Source: Enteractinococcus helveticum (lineage in GTDB: Bacteria > Actinomycetota > Actinomycetes > Actinomycetales > Micrococcaceae). From it: a DNA stretch of 64,000 nucleotides. The notes under the pieces were generated by a model. That model did no database searches and was not told the DNA's origin. It saw only the letters and a list, made by a program, of their open reading frames with translations. Positions 43,668-52,377 of the stretch are shown here, one piece after another (the first letter of the stretch is position 1; every line of letters begins with the position of its first letter). A program made the translations under genes and the position numbers. The DNA lies in contig NZ_LXEY01000016.1 in NCBI RefSeq assembly GCF_001657475.1, positions 62,001 to 126,000 on the forward strand. The letters run 5' to 3'.

Positions 43668-44336
43668 ATGACTGCTCCAGTTCCAGATAGAACTAGTAAA
43701 TCACCACGCAGACCTTCACGCATTACAAGGCGATACAAGGTCAGCGAACTTAAGGGTCGCGTTGTCGTTGAGGGCGTAAGCGTTGGTGACGTAGAGGAAG
43801 CTCTACGTCTTGCCCAACGCGTTTCTGAAATACGTCACGATGCGCGGGGCTCGTTCGAAGATTTCGTAAATTCCTCGCTCCTGGAGACCAATGAGGAGCT
43901 CGTCCCCAGTGCATCACAGCGTCAGATTCAGCGCACTGCTGCACTGCGCCAAAAGTTGCTGACTAAATACGGTGCGGAAACCCATGAAACCTTGGCACAA
44001 ATTCGCGATAGCCAACCCGGATCAGTGAGGGCCTGGGTGACCAGGGCCCGCGAGCAAGGCGAATTATTCACCGTCAAATTTAAAGGCCGGGTCCTGATTC
44101 CCAAAGTGCAGCTAGACGACGAAGGGAAACTTGACCCAGCTATTAGCGCTCTGGTCCGTCCATTGTTGGAGGCTGATCTGGATGGGTGGTCGCTATGGAC
44201 ATGGTTGACCCACCCGACAGGGCATCTCAGCGGCAAAATACCAGCAGAGCTTGCCCACGTTGATCTAGAACGTGCACAACGAGCTGCCGATCTTTACGCG
44301 CTTGATCTCCGGAATGAACGCGGCGAGGTGGCGTGA
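43668..44336 (+). CDS. Antitoxin of RES-type toxin-antitoxin system (Xre/MbcA-like)
   Basis: A 222-residue basic protein. ATG 43668 follows AAGGAGG. The central region (about 95-150) looks helix-turn-helix-like, and the C-terminal part (LLEADLDGWSLWTWLTHPTGHLSGKIPAEL) resembles the toxin-binding DUF2384 domain of MbcA/Xre antitoxins. The first 70 residues are an additional basic and helical stretch not usual in the shorter family members. Its TGA overlaps the GTG of the RES gene (GTGA), as expected for a coupled toxin-antitoxin operon. Confidence 0.8.
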   Translation: MTAPVPDRTSKSPRRPSRITRRYKVSELKGRVVVEGVSVGDVEEALRLAQRVSEIRHDARGSFEDFVNSSLLETNEELVPSASQRQIQRTAALRQKLLTKYGAETHETLAQIRDSQPGSVRAWVTRAREQGELFTVKFKGRVLIPKVQLDDEGKLDPAISALVRPLLEADLDGWSLWTWLTHPTGHLSGKIPAELAHVDLERAQRAADLYALDLRNERGEVA

Positions 44337-45070
44337 CGCATAGTTTTCCGGCACAACAACTCACCTGCCCCGTCCCTGACGAATGTACCGTTGCGATTTC
44401 GGAACTATCCCAACACGCTCGTGGTGGAAACCTGCCCACGTTCAAGTTTTCTAAGGATCGCGTATGGTTTCGCGTTTACGATGCGCGTGACGGGTACGGG
44501 GTGCCGAACCCCGGCTGGGGCAACACCCGTTTTGCCCCCTTTGATGATCTACTGTCGGGCAGTCGCGTCCCCACCATGTATCTGGCGGAAAGTCTCGAGG
44601 CGGCACTATTGGAGACACGTTTCCACACCATCTACGAGCTTGAGCCAGAATCACGAATCGTAGCGGAACGTTCACTACATGGTTATCTACATGCTCAAGT
44701 TGTCCCGCCTACCAACATGACCGTCGTGGACCTAAGAGATCCACAACTGCAGGCTCTGGGCTTGACCCGGGAGAACCTGGCGAATAGTTCCTTCGAGCAT
44801 TACCCCTGCACTCGGAAGGTCGCACAAGCTATCCATGGAGGTCCGCAGGGGCCTGACGGGATTATCTGGCATTCACGTCAGGCAGAATTCTCAAGGCAAG
44901 CCCAGTACGAGGTCATGGTGGTCTTCGCTGACCGTGTTCGCCATGACCGGGATGCCTGGACGCTCAGCCCCGCCCGGAATGCCAACGGCGCGTTACTGGA
45001 AGGCGCGGGCAGGGAGTTATTCGACGAAGTTGCCGACGCTCTCGGTGTAACGGTCATCGCTGATTACTAG
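44333..45070 (+). CDS. RES-domain toxin (NAD-consuming family)
   Basis: A 245-residue RES-domain protein. Recognisable parts are the substrate-binding Arg in RVWFRVYDARDGYG, the FAPFDDLL loop, the catalytic Glu in ESLEAALLETRFH and the conserved HSR segment in GIIWHSRQAEF. RES toxins such as MbcT destroy NAD+ by phosphorolysis or hydrolysis, causing growth arrest until neutralised by the cognate antitoxin encoded just upstream. GTG 44333 sits in a 4-nt overlap with the antitoxin gene. Confidence 0.9.
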   Translation: MTHSFPAQQLTCPVPDECTVAISELSQHARGGNLPTFKFSKDRVWFRVYDARDGYGVPNPGWGNTRFAPFDDLLSGSRVPTMYLAESLEAALLETRFHTIYELEPESRIVAERSLHGYLHAQVVPPTNMTVVDLRDPQLQALGLTRENLANSSFEHYPCTRKVAQAIHGGPQGPDGIIWHSRQAEFSRQAQYEVMVVFADRVRHDRDAWTLSPARNANGALLEGAGRELFDEVADALGVTVIADY

Positions 45071-45266
45071 CCACCACCTGCTGTAGCGTGCTTCTCGTAA
45101 CTACTCGAGGGGCCGTAGTCGCGCTGGTCGGACTACTTGATGCTTCCCTGGGCTTCCGGCACCTCGAAAGCCTTCTCGATCTGGTCCATCGGAACGTTAA
45201 TGACCAGCTCTCGAAGCCTGCTCCGGATCGTCCTATATTGAACTGGTCGACGAGGGCACTGCACTC

Positions 45267-45485
45267 TTGATCACCACCGAGGGCACCGAATCATATGGGG
45301 CGTCTGGCGATGAAGTTGCCTGCGTGCTCGACGAGCTGGCTATGCCATCGAATATCGTCAATCGCCTCGAAGCAACTCGCGCCCTCGATGGAACCCAAAC
45401 CGGCACATGGGACGGTTATGAAGCCACCTGGAATTATCACCCCAATAGCGGGATGAACCTGACGATCACGCTCGTCGACGCCTAA
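45267..45485 (+). CDS. Small hypothetical protein or lipoprotein remnant
   Basis: A 72-residue frame starting at TTG 45267 with believable protein composition (ending WNYHPNSGMNLTITLVDA). The frame stays open upstream without a start and reads ACSGSSYIELVDEG, which looks like the lipobox Cys region of a lipoprotein whose signal peptide is missing; two in-frame stops lie just before. I therefore suspect a decayed lipoprotein gene. The adjacent 45071-45266 stretch holds no convincing gene. Confidence 0.35.
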   Translation: MITTEGTESYGASGDEVACVLDELAMPSNIVNRLEATRALDGTQTGTWDGYEATWNYHPNSGMNLTITLVDA

Positions 45486-45488
45486 CCG

Positions 45489-47132
45489 CTAGCGTTTGAT
45501 CGTCAATTCGATGATCTCCAGAATGTAGGGCGCCACGATGGTGCGCGAAATGCGCAGATCAACGACCAGCGTGCCGCGTGCGCCGTCGTCCACCCAGGTT
45601 TGTACCTGGTCTAAGTCATCCATGGCGTGAATGACGACGCCCTGGGCTCCGAAGCCTTTGGCGACCGTGGCGAAATCGATCTGTTCAATTTCCATGATCT
45701 GCTCATCGAGACCTTGGGAACCGTACTGGTGGATTTCCGCGCCATAGCAGGCGTCGTTGAAGACCAGTACGACCGCACTGGTGGCGGTATGCACGAGCGC
45801 ATGCAGATCGGGCAGGCCCATGGAGCCACCGCCGTCGCCGGTTGCCACGATGGTAGTGGCATCGGGTCTGCCCAGGGCTACACCGGGTGCCGATGGCAAT
45901 CCGAGGCCGATGGATTGGTATTGGGTGCCGACCATGGTCAGGCTGTCGGGGGCTGGCAGATCCAGGTAGTAGCTGGACCAACCGATGAAGTGGCCGCCGT
46001 CTGAGACGACCTGACGGTTGGCTGGCAGGATCGTATTGAGGCGGTGCATCGCGCTGCGCGGATCCAATAGTCCATCTTCGGCCTGGCCGGTGCCGGTGTC
46101 GCGGTCAAAGTTCAGCATCGACTCCCGGGCGTGTTCGGCCTGGCCCTGCCACGGGAGGGGCGGCGTCGTGGAGGTTTCTAGCCGGGTGGCCAGTGCCTCG
46201 ACGGTTGCTGTGGCCTCGCCGTGCAAGAACACATCGACGCGCTCATTGGTCTTGTCGTGTGCCAGGTCGATCTGAATCAGCTGAGCCTCAGTGTTGAACT
46301 GCGTGTTGAATGCCGTGGTGAACTGGTTGAGTCCTGCACCCACGACCAGTACGACGTCTGCAGCGCGGATCAATTCAGAAGAAGGTTCGGAAGCAAAGCC
46401 ACCGCATACGCCAAGATCATAGGGTCGGCCCGCAAAGGTTCCCCGAGCCGGTGCTGATGAGGCGGTCAGGGCGCCGAGCTGATAGGCCAGTTCGCCTAAG
46501 GCGCTTGCGGCTTCGCGCGCTCCACGACCCGCAACGATCAATGGCCGCTTGGCGTTTGCCAACAATTGGGCTGCATCATCCAGGACACTGCCGGGAACTT
46601 CGGGCGCAGCAGGTACGGCAGCCGCGACGACGTCTGGTTCTGGTTCGGCGTGTGTGGCGCCAATATCGTGCGGGATAAACAGCACCACCGGAACGCGCTG
46701 GGCCCAAGCCGTGGCAAAGGCGTCGGTCGTCGCCTGAGCGGGGTTCGCCGTCGTAAGAGTGATGGTTGGTGCCCCAACGCTGGTGGCGATGGCCACCTGG
46801 TCAACATCCCAGGGCCGTGGTCCAGTGGTGGGTTGGCCTCCGACAATAAACACCATCGGGGTCCGGGACTGCACGGCCTCGGCTAGCGGGGTGATGGTGT
46901 TGGTGTAGCCGGGGCCGAAGGTCGTCGTCGCCACTGCGATGTTGCGGCTGACCCGGTAGTAGGCATCCGCTGAGGCCACGGTGCCGGCTTCGTGCCGCAG
47001 TCCGGTCATGCGGACTTTATTCTCGCGTGCCAGGGCATCGGTGAAATAGGCATTGCCGTTGCCCATCAGGGCGAAAACTTGTGTCGTGTGTTCGGCAACG
47101 ACACGGGCGACAACTTCAGAAACGGTACTCAC
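45489..47132 (-). CDS. Thiamine-diphosphate enzyme, acetolactate-synthase superfamily
   Basis: 547 residues from GTG 47132, which follows AGGAG. Three-domain ThDP enzyme: QVFALMGNGNAYFTDAL, the active-site Glu in GLRHEAGTVASADAY (about 47), the FGPGYTNTITPLAEA segment and the cofactor motif ATGDGGGSMGLPDLHALV ending in an FNDACYG loop. The substrate is not evident. It lies downstream of a 2-hydroxycarboxylate transporter, a lyase and a CoA-transferase on the same strand, but a hairpin in the gap means it may be partly uncoupled. It could process a 2-oxoacid product such as pyruvate. Confidence 0.85.
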   Translation of the reverse strand: MSTVSEVVARVVAEHTTQVFALMGNGNAYFTDALARENKVRMTGLRHEAGTVASADAYYRVSRNIAVATTTFGPGYTNTITPLAEAVQSRTPMVFIVGGQPTTGPRPWDVDQVAIATSVGAPTITLTTANPAQATTDAFATAWAQRVPVVLFIPHDIGATHAEPEPDVVAAAVPAAPEVPGSVLDDAAQLLANAKRPLIVAGRGAREAASALGELAYQLGALTASSAPARGTFAGRPYDLGVCGGFASEPSSELIRAADVVLVVGAGLNQFTTAFNTQFNTEAQLIQIDLAHDKTNERVDVFLHGEATATVEALATRLETSTTPPLPWQGQAEHARESMLNFDRDTGTGQAEDGLLDPRSAMHRLNTILPANRQVVSDGGHFIGWSSYYLDLPAPDSLTMVGTQYQSIGLGLPSAPGVALGRPDATTIVATGDGGGSMGLPDLHALVHTATSAVVLVFNDACYGAEIHQYGSQGLDEQIMEIEQIDFATVAKGFGAQGVVIHAMDDLDQVQTWVDDGARGTLVVDLRISRTIVAPYILEIIELTIKR

Positions 47133-47205
47133 GGTGAAAACTCCTAGGTGAGCGAACTGCTGGAACGGTTGGATCAAGAATACTTCGGGGTACTGATACC
47201 GCGCA

Positions 47206-47241
47206 GCGGGGTCTTTCCCACTGGCATAGGAAAGACCCCGC
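47206..47241. terminator. Hairpin between the 2-hydroxycarboxylate transporter and ThDP genes
   Basis: A perfect 13-bp stem GCGGGGTCTTTCC (47206-47218) pairs with 47229-47241. It may attenuate transcription into the ThDP gene. Confidence 0.7.
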
Positions 47242-47268
47242 TGTTATTGCGGTAGTGGGTATTTGGGA

Positions 47269-48753
47269 TTAGAGGAATGGCACCAGAATGGTCGCTAAGA
47301 ACAGGGTCAGGGTACCGCCCAGCCGGGTGGCCATGGCCGCAAATGGCATCAGGTGCATCCGGTCGGCCGCAGAGAGGACGGCGACGTCGCCGGAACCGCC
47401 CGAGTCGGCCATAATCAGTCCGGGGATGACGGTGGCTTCCACGAAGTTAAACTTCACTAGCCAACCGACCACGCCACCAATCAGCGCAGACAACAGGACT
47501 GCACCCATGGTCATGAGCAAGAAGTGCAGGCTGGTGACGGCCTCGAGGACCTCATTGAGGTCGATGTAGGTCAGGCTGACGCCGACTAACAGGGCTGACA
47601 CCAGGGTGGTGTTGACGAAGTCGCCCCACTGGGTGGCTGCGTTTTCGAGTTCTTTTGGCAGCAGCTTGAAGATCTTTAGGATGGCGGTGACAACAATGGC
47701 CCAGGCGTACATGTGCAGTCCGCCGATGGCCGCGTTGAGCATGCCACCGATCATGAGAATAATGCTGGCCATCATCAGGCCCTGGAACAGTGCCACGTAG
47801 TTGGTGTGGGCTTTCTTGCGAGGCTGTTCCAGGTCTTTCTTATTGCCCTTGATCCGCATCAGTTCACCATTGCCGTTGAATCCAACGAACCATTGTTTAC
47901 CATTGCTGGTGACACCACGCAGGATGCCAGCAAATACCACGCAGAACACGTTGGCTAGCGTGGTGACGGCGACCAGGCTGCCCATGAATGCAGAAGGATC
48001 GGTGCCCAACTGCTCGGCATACATTTCCGCCATGGGGACCGCACCCAGGCCGATACCACCGGCCATGACTGGGCCGGCGAAGAACAGCATGCCTTCGAAA
48101 AAACCCTCACCCACCAGTGCGGAAATAGCGCCCATCAGGGCAAAGACGCCAACGATGGCGGCAATCAGCGGGATGAAGAAGCGCAGACCGGCTTTGACCA
48201 ACAGGGCTCGCGGCATACCCAGCAGGGCACCGACGATGATCGCCGAGACGAAGAAGTCCAGGAAGCCCTGATCCGTGAGAAAAATCGAGACGGCGGCTTG
48301 AATGTTCTCCGGGATAATCCCACCGAAGTACAAGATCGACGGGACGAACGTACACAATAAGGTGGGCAGACCGTAATCTCGTACCTTGGGGATGCGGTTG
48401 CCGATCCACATCAGCATGCCACCCAGCAGACCGGTGATCGCAAAGCCGATCACCATGGACGGTGGGAGGGCATCGAAATAGGAAGCCAGGATCAAGAAAC
48501 CGAAGGCGATAACGAAGTACGGGATCGGGATAAATCCGACTCGCCATTTGGGATCGGTCATCATCGTTGACCAGGCTAGCCACCATTTGGAGTGTTTCTT
48601 TTCCAGCACTACTGTCTCTGGATAGATATTGGTTCCCCAGTGCAGGTCCTGGCCGACGGCGTCGATTTCGGGTGCGTTGATGGGGTCAGCGGTGTCGTGT
48701 TGGGTGCCGTTTTTGGCGGCAGATCTTCTGGTGCTGTATGACTGCTCTACCAT
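47269..48753 (-). CDS. 2-hydroxycarboxylate transporter family (CitS/MaeN-type)
   Basis: A 494-residue transporter with about eleven membrane segments and two amphipathic re-entrant loops. The first is near MAGGIGLGAVPMAEMYAE and the second near MADSGGSGDVAVLS, the GGxG-type signatures of the 2HCT family. Members exchange or symport citrate, malate, lactate or citramalate with Na+ or H+. A polar N-terminus of about 55 residues precedes TM1. It follows a lyase gene and belongs to the CoA-transferase operon, so its cargo is probably the 2- or 3-hydroxy acid that those enzymes activate and split. Confidence 0.9.
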   Translation of the reverse strand: MVEQSYSTRRSAAKNGTQHDTADPINAPEIDAVGQDLHWGTNIYPETVVLEKKHSKWWLAWSTMMTDPKWRVGFIPIPYFVIAFGFLILASYFDALPPSMVIGFAITGLLGGMLMWIGNRIPKVRDYGLPTLLCTFVPSILYFGGIIPENIQAAVSIFLTDQGFLDFFVSAIIVGALLGMPRALLVKAGLRFFIPLIAAIVGVFALMGAISALVGEGFFEGMLFFAGPVMAGGIGLGAVPMAEMYAEQLGTDPSAFMGSLVAVTTLANVFCVVFAGILRGVTSNGKQWFVGFNGNGELMRIKGNKKDLEQPRKKAHTNYVALFQGLMMASIILMIGGMLNAAIGGLHMYAWAIVVTAILKIFKLLPKELENAATQWGDFVNTTLVSALLVGVSLTYIDLNEVLEAVTSLHFLLMTMGAVLLSALIGGVVGWLVKFNFVEATVIPGLIMADSGGSGDVAVLSAADRMHLMPFAAMATRLGGTLTLFLATILVPFL

Positions 48754-48764
48754 GGTGTTCTCCG

Positions 48765-49637
48765 TTATCCTGCGACTTTCGCGCTGGCGTCAACAGTTTC
48801 AATTGCTGCGGCACTGACCGCGTCGAGTTTGGCATCATCGATGCCCGTGTCGAAGCCTTGTCGATGCAGATGGGCAACTAAGTCTGCGGTGGACAAGTTG
48901 CCGGCTGCACCCGGGGCGAATGGGCAGCCGCCGAAACCGCCCAGGGCTGCATCGAACATGGTCACGCCGCGTTCAATGGCCAGATCCACGCTTTCCAGTG
49001 CGCGTCCGTGGGCGTTGTGCAGGTGCAGGCTGTAGTTTGCTTCCGGGAATTGAGTCATGACCGTATCCAGCGAGTCGGCCAAATAGTCGGGCTCGGTGGT
49101 GCCCAGCGTATCCGCCAAACCAATGGTGGTGACGCCGGCTGCAAGTAGTTTGCCGACAATCCGCACCAGGCGTTCTGCGGGGATATAGCCTTCAAATGGG
49201 CACCGGAATGCGGTGGAGACGCCGGCGAAGAATGCTACATCGGGGTAGTTTTTTGTGGCACCGATCAACCCGTCCAGTGCTTCATCCACCGTCTGGCCCG
49301 CATTGGCTTTGGAGTGTTCTTCGGATGCTGACAGCACCAGTTGGATGGCATGTTCGCCTGCTGCCCGCGCACGGTCAACACCTTTGCCATTGAGTACTAG
49401 CGAGGTGATCTTGGCTTCGAATGCAGGATCGTTAAGCAGCTGTGCCACGATCTCTTCTGCTCCGGCCATTTGCGGTACTCGTTTGGGGTTGACGAAGGAG
49501 GCGACTTCCATTCGGCGGACGCCGGCATCGGCCAGTTGGTAGGCAATCTTGAGACGGTCTTCAACACTGACCATGACCGGCTCATCTTGCAGGCCGTCGC
49601 GTAGAAAGACGTCGGTAACGACAATGTGCTTGGTCAT
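48765..49637 (-). CDS. HMG-CoA lyase-family enzyme
   Basis: A 290-residue DRE-TIM lyase. TDVFLRDGLQDEP (8-20), DTLG (175-178), the metal ligands HLHNAHG (204-210) and the signature loop GGFGGCPFAPGAAGN with catalytic Cys237 are all present. Family members split 3-hydroxy-3-methylglutaryl-CoA to acetyl-CoA and acetoacetate; related ones act on citramalyl-CoA. The operon partners (class III CoA-transferase just upstream with a 4-nt overlap, and a 2-hydroxycarboxylate transporter) suggest that the acid is imported, given CoA and then cleaved. Confidence 0.9.
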   Translation of the reverse strand: MTKHIVVTDVFLRDGLQDEPVMVSVEDRLKIAYQLADAGVRRMEVASFVNPKRVPQMAGAEEIVAQLLNDPAFEAKITSLVLNGKGVDRARAAGEHAIQLVLSASEEHSKANAGQTVDEALDGLIGATKNYPDVAFFAGVSTAFRCPFEGYIPAERLVRIVGKLLAAGVTTIGLADTLGTTEPDYLADSLDTVMTQFPEANYSLHLHNAHGRALESVDLAIERGVTMFDAALGGFGGCPFAPGAAGNLSTADLVAHLHRQGFDTGIDDAKLDAVSAAAIETVDASAKVAG

Positions 49638-50890
49638 GACTGGTTCACAACTTCCTGGGACAGGGCGTCGATTTGTTCGTCGGAGTAGCCGGCGACGTCG
49701 CGCAGGACCTGATCGGTGTCGGCACCAAGATCAGGGCCGACCCAGCGGATCTTGCCGTCGTGAGAGGCAATCTTGGGCACAATGCCTGGGAAGCGAACCA
49801 GTTCTGGTTGATCTTCGACGACGACTTCCATGGGCTGGACCATGTCGCGGGCAATGTAGTGCTCATCTTCGGCCAGAGATTTGGCGTCGAAGACCGGAGC
49901 GGCCGGTACGCCGGCTTCGCTCAAGATTTCTAGGGCGGCATCGAGGTCGTGAGCCGAGGTCCACTCGCGAATGGCGGCGTTCAGCTCTTGTTCTCGAGCG
50001 CTACGCGCTGAGGTCGAGGTCAACGACTCATCGTTGGCTAGATCCGCACGGCCGATGGCCACCATCAGGCGTTGGAACACCGAATTGGAGTTACCACCAA
50101 TGACCACTTCCAGATCATCGGCGGTCGGGTAGGCGCCGGCTGGGACAACGCCAGGCAGGACCGCACCTTGCCGCTGACGGATCACACCATAGGCGTCGTA
50201 GTCTGGTACCAGCGATTCTAGAATCGAGAACACGCTTTCATACAGCGCGACATCGGCAACGTTATCGGCTTTGTCACCCGAAGCTTCCAGCCCGGCGGAC
50301 TTGAGGCGCTGGCGTTTCATCATCAGCATCAGCGCGCCAATCACACCGTAGAGCCCGGCAACCGAGTCACCGATTGGTGCGGCCGCTCGGCCAGCTGGAC
50401 GATCTGGTTCACCGGTGATGTAGCGCAGCCCGGCAAAGGATTCGGCCGCAGAACCAAAGCCCGCACGATCGCGGTATGGTCCGGTCTGGCCGTAGCCCGA
50501 TATCCGGACCAGCACAATATCTGGGTTGACCGCGGTGAGTTGATCCGGGCCGATGCCCCAGCGTTCCAGGGTCCCGGGACGGAAGTTTTCAATGACGACG
50601 TCGGTGGATTTGGCCAGTTCCAAAATCGCTTCACGTCCACGTTCGTCCCGCAGGTCGAGTTCAACGGATTTTTTATTGCGACCCAGCGTACGGAAGATCA
50701 TCGAAGTTTTTCCGCGGGGAGTCCGCCAGTCCCGGACTTCGTCGCCGCTGCCGGGTTTTTCGATTTTGATGACCTCGGCTCCGAAATCCGCAAAAATTCG
50801 TGCGGCGAATGGCGCAGCGATGAAGTTGCCCAGTTCCAGAACACGCACCCCGTCAAGTGGGAGTGCGTTGACGTTTGCTAGTGGTTGCAT
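49634..50890 (-). CDS. Class III (CaiB/BaiF) CoA-transferase
   Basis: A 418-residue family III CoA-transferase with the N-terminal GVRVLELGNFIAAPFAAR, the DFGAEVIKIEKPGSGD block, GRNKKSVELDL and the catalytic Asp175 in GDSVAG. Such enzymes move CoA from a donor, often succinyl-CoA, to a carboxylic acid. It overlaps the lyase gene (ATGA) and is the first structural gene after the IclR regulator. Proposed role: activation of a branched hydroxy-dicarboxylate (citramalate, 3-hydroxy-3-methylglutarate or similar) for the lyase. Confidence 0.9.
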   Translation of the reverse strand: MQPLANVNALPLDGVRVLELGNFIAAPFAARIFADFGAEVIKIEKPGSGDEVRDWRTPRGKTSMIFRTLGRNKKSVELDLRDERGREAILELAKSTDVVIENFRPGTLERWGIGPDQLTAVNPDIVLVRISGYGQTGPYRDRAGFGSAAESFAGLRYITGEPDRPAGRAAAPIGDSVAGLYGVIGALMLMMKRQRLKSAGLEASGDKADNVADVALYESVFSILESLVPDYDAYGVIRQRQGAVLPGVVPAGAYPTADDLEVVIGGNSNSVFQRLMVAIGRADLANDESLTSTSARSAREQELNAAIREWTSAHDLDAALEILSEAGVPAAPVFDAKSLAEDEHYIARDMVQPMEVVVEDQPELVRFPGIVPKIASHDGKIRWVGPDLGADTDQVLRDVAGYSDEQIDALSQEVVNQS

Positions 50891-51017
50891 TTCCTACCTC
50901 AAATCTCAGTGAGTGGGACCACAGTCCCGATAGATAGGACTTAGTGTAACCACAAGTGAGTCACCTCACAAGTCTTTGTGGGGAAATCTTGAACTTTCGG
51001 GTAATAATGCTGAAACG

Positions 51018-51665
51018 TTAGAAGGTTGCAGCAATGCTTTGCGCGGTGCGGACGACGGCTGAACCATGGTCTTGACCAGGAGACTTATCGATACGTGCCA
51101 TCGGTATGGCCAGACAAACTGCTGCAATCACTGCCCCATGACGCATGACGGGCGCACTGACTGATGACAGCCCGGGTGTGCGTTCTTCGATGGATTCAAC
51201 CCACCCACGATCACCGAGTGTCTCGGCAATATTCTCACTGGCGAGGACTTTGCCCGCCGAGCCATGAAGCGGATAGATCAATCCTGGTTCGGCTGTGATG
51301 CGAAGACGGTGATGGCTATCAAAGGAGTCGATGCACAGGCGCTTGTCACCCTGGCGGACCCATAATTGGGCGGTTTCCCCGGTTTCTTCGCGCAATGCCG
51401 ATAAGTAGGGACCTGCCAGTGATTGCAAGGGCAACGATAGGAGACGACGACCCATGGAGTACCCGCCGCCGGGGTGTTTGGACAGAAATCCGTAGGCTTC
51501 CATGGATTGAGCAACCCGGTGCGCCGTAGATTTTGATAATCCGGTGCGCTGAGCAATTTCGGTGGCGGTTAGGGTTTCAGAGCCCACGGCATCCAGGATT
51601 GCGGTCACGCGCTCCAACATCTGATTTTTGACGCCCTCGCCAGGCTGGGTTGCTTTCGAAGCCAT
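51018..51665 (-). CDS. IclR-family regulator of the CoA-transferase/lyase operon
   Basis: 215 residues from ATG 51665 after AAGGGAG. The N-terminal helix-turn-helix is ATEIAQRTGLSKSTAHRVAQ, and the effector domain follows (LRITAEPGLIYPLHGSAGKVLA). It is slightly shorter than usual. It is transcribed in the same direction as the CoA-transferase genes, starting about 130 nt upstream of them, and is their likely local regulator. Confidence 0.87.
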   Translation of the reverse strand: MASKATQPGEGVKNQMLERVTAILDAVGSETLTATEIAQRTGLSKSTAHRVAQSMEAYGFLSKHPGGGYSMGRRLLSLPLQSLAGPYLSALREETGETAQLWVRQGDKRLCIDSFDSHHRLRITAEPGLIYPLHGSAGKVLASENIAETLGDRGWVESIEERTPGLSSVSAPVMRHGAVIAAVCLAIPMARIDKSPGQDHGSAVVRTAQSIAATF

Positions 51666-51729
51666 GGTCTCCCTTGGTGGTTGCAGTGGTCTCGGCATTG
51701 ATTGTAGCCCCGACCCACCGCCACGCTGG

Positions 51730-52221
51730 CTAGTGCAGTGCGCTGCGCGAGACTAGATCGTCAAAGATCATAAACGTTTGTGTGTCCACAACCCCCGACA
51801 GCGGCTGAATTTCATCAAACACCACCCGACGCAGATCTGCGGTATCTTTGGCCCGGACTAACAAGATGACATCCATCGGCCCGCCGGTCAGGGTCACGTG
51901 CCAGACTTCTGGAATGTCGAGCAACTGTTGACGCAGCGCACGCCAGTTGTGTTGGCGCAGCTTGAGAATGACATGGGCTGATGCCCCGAATCCCAGTTTG
52001 AGTGGATCGACGTTGACGGTGAAACCCGTGATGACGCCGGTGTCTTGCAAATGCTGGAGTCGGGCATGGCAGTGAGCGCGCGAAATGTGGACCTGCTCAG
52101 CCAGCGCGGTCATCGATATCCGACCGTCTTGGGCCAGCACCGAGATAATGTTCCGGTCGATGGTATCCAGGGCAGGGGCTTGTGCTGACCACTCTTCGGG
52201 CATCGTCACCGGCATCACCAC
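51730..52221 (-). CDS. Lrp/AsnC-family regulator (BkdR-like)
   Basis: A 163-residue Lrp-type regulator with the winged helix at about 17-65 (DTIDRNIISVLAQDGRISM, then SRAHCHARLQHLQ) and a C-terminal RAM effector domain containing the GPMDVILLVRA strand. It is divergent from the branched-chain 2-oxoacid dehydrogenase operon, the standard place for BkdR, which responds to branched-chain amino acids. Several in-frame starts cluster at its 5' end. Confidence 0.88.
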   Translation of the reverse strand: MVMPVTMPEEWSAQAPALDTIDRNIISVLAQDGRISMTALAEQVHISRAHCHARLQHLQDTGVITGFTVNVDPLKLGFGASAHVILKLRQHNWRALRQQLLDIPEVWHVTLTGGPMDVILLVRAKDTADLRRVVFDEIQPLSGVVDTQTFMIFDDLVSRSALH

Positions 52222-52377
52222 TTTGTTATCGCATACCCAATTTTTTGAACAATGTGTTCTTCAGTCTAGGTAAATTTTGGTGATCTGTCGCTGATTCTCC
52301 AACAAGCGCCCACTGATCGATTTCACTCGCCATACTGGATTTACTGTTATGCCGCTCACGTGAGAGGACCATCAGCC

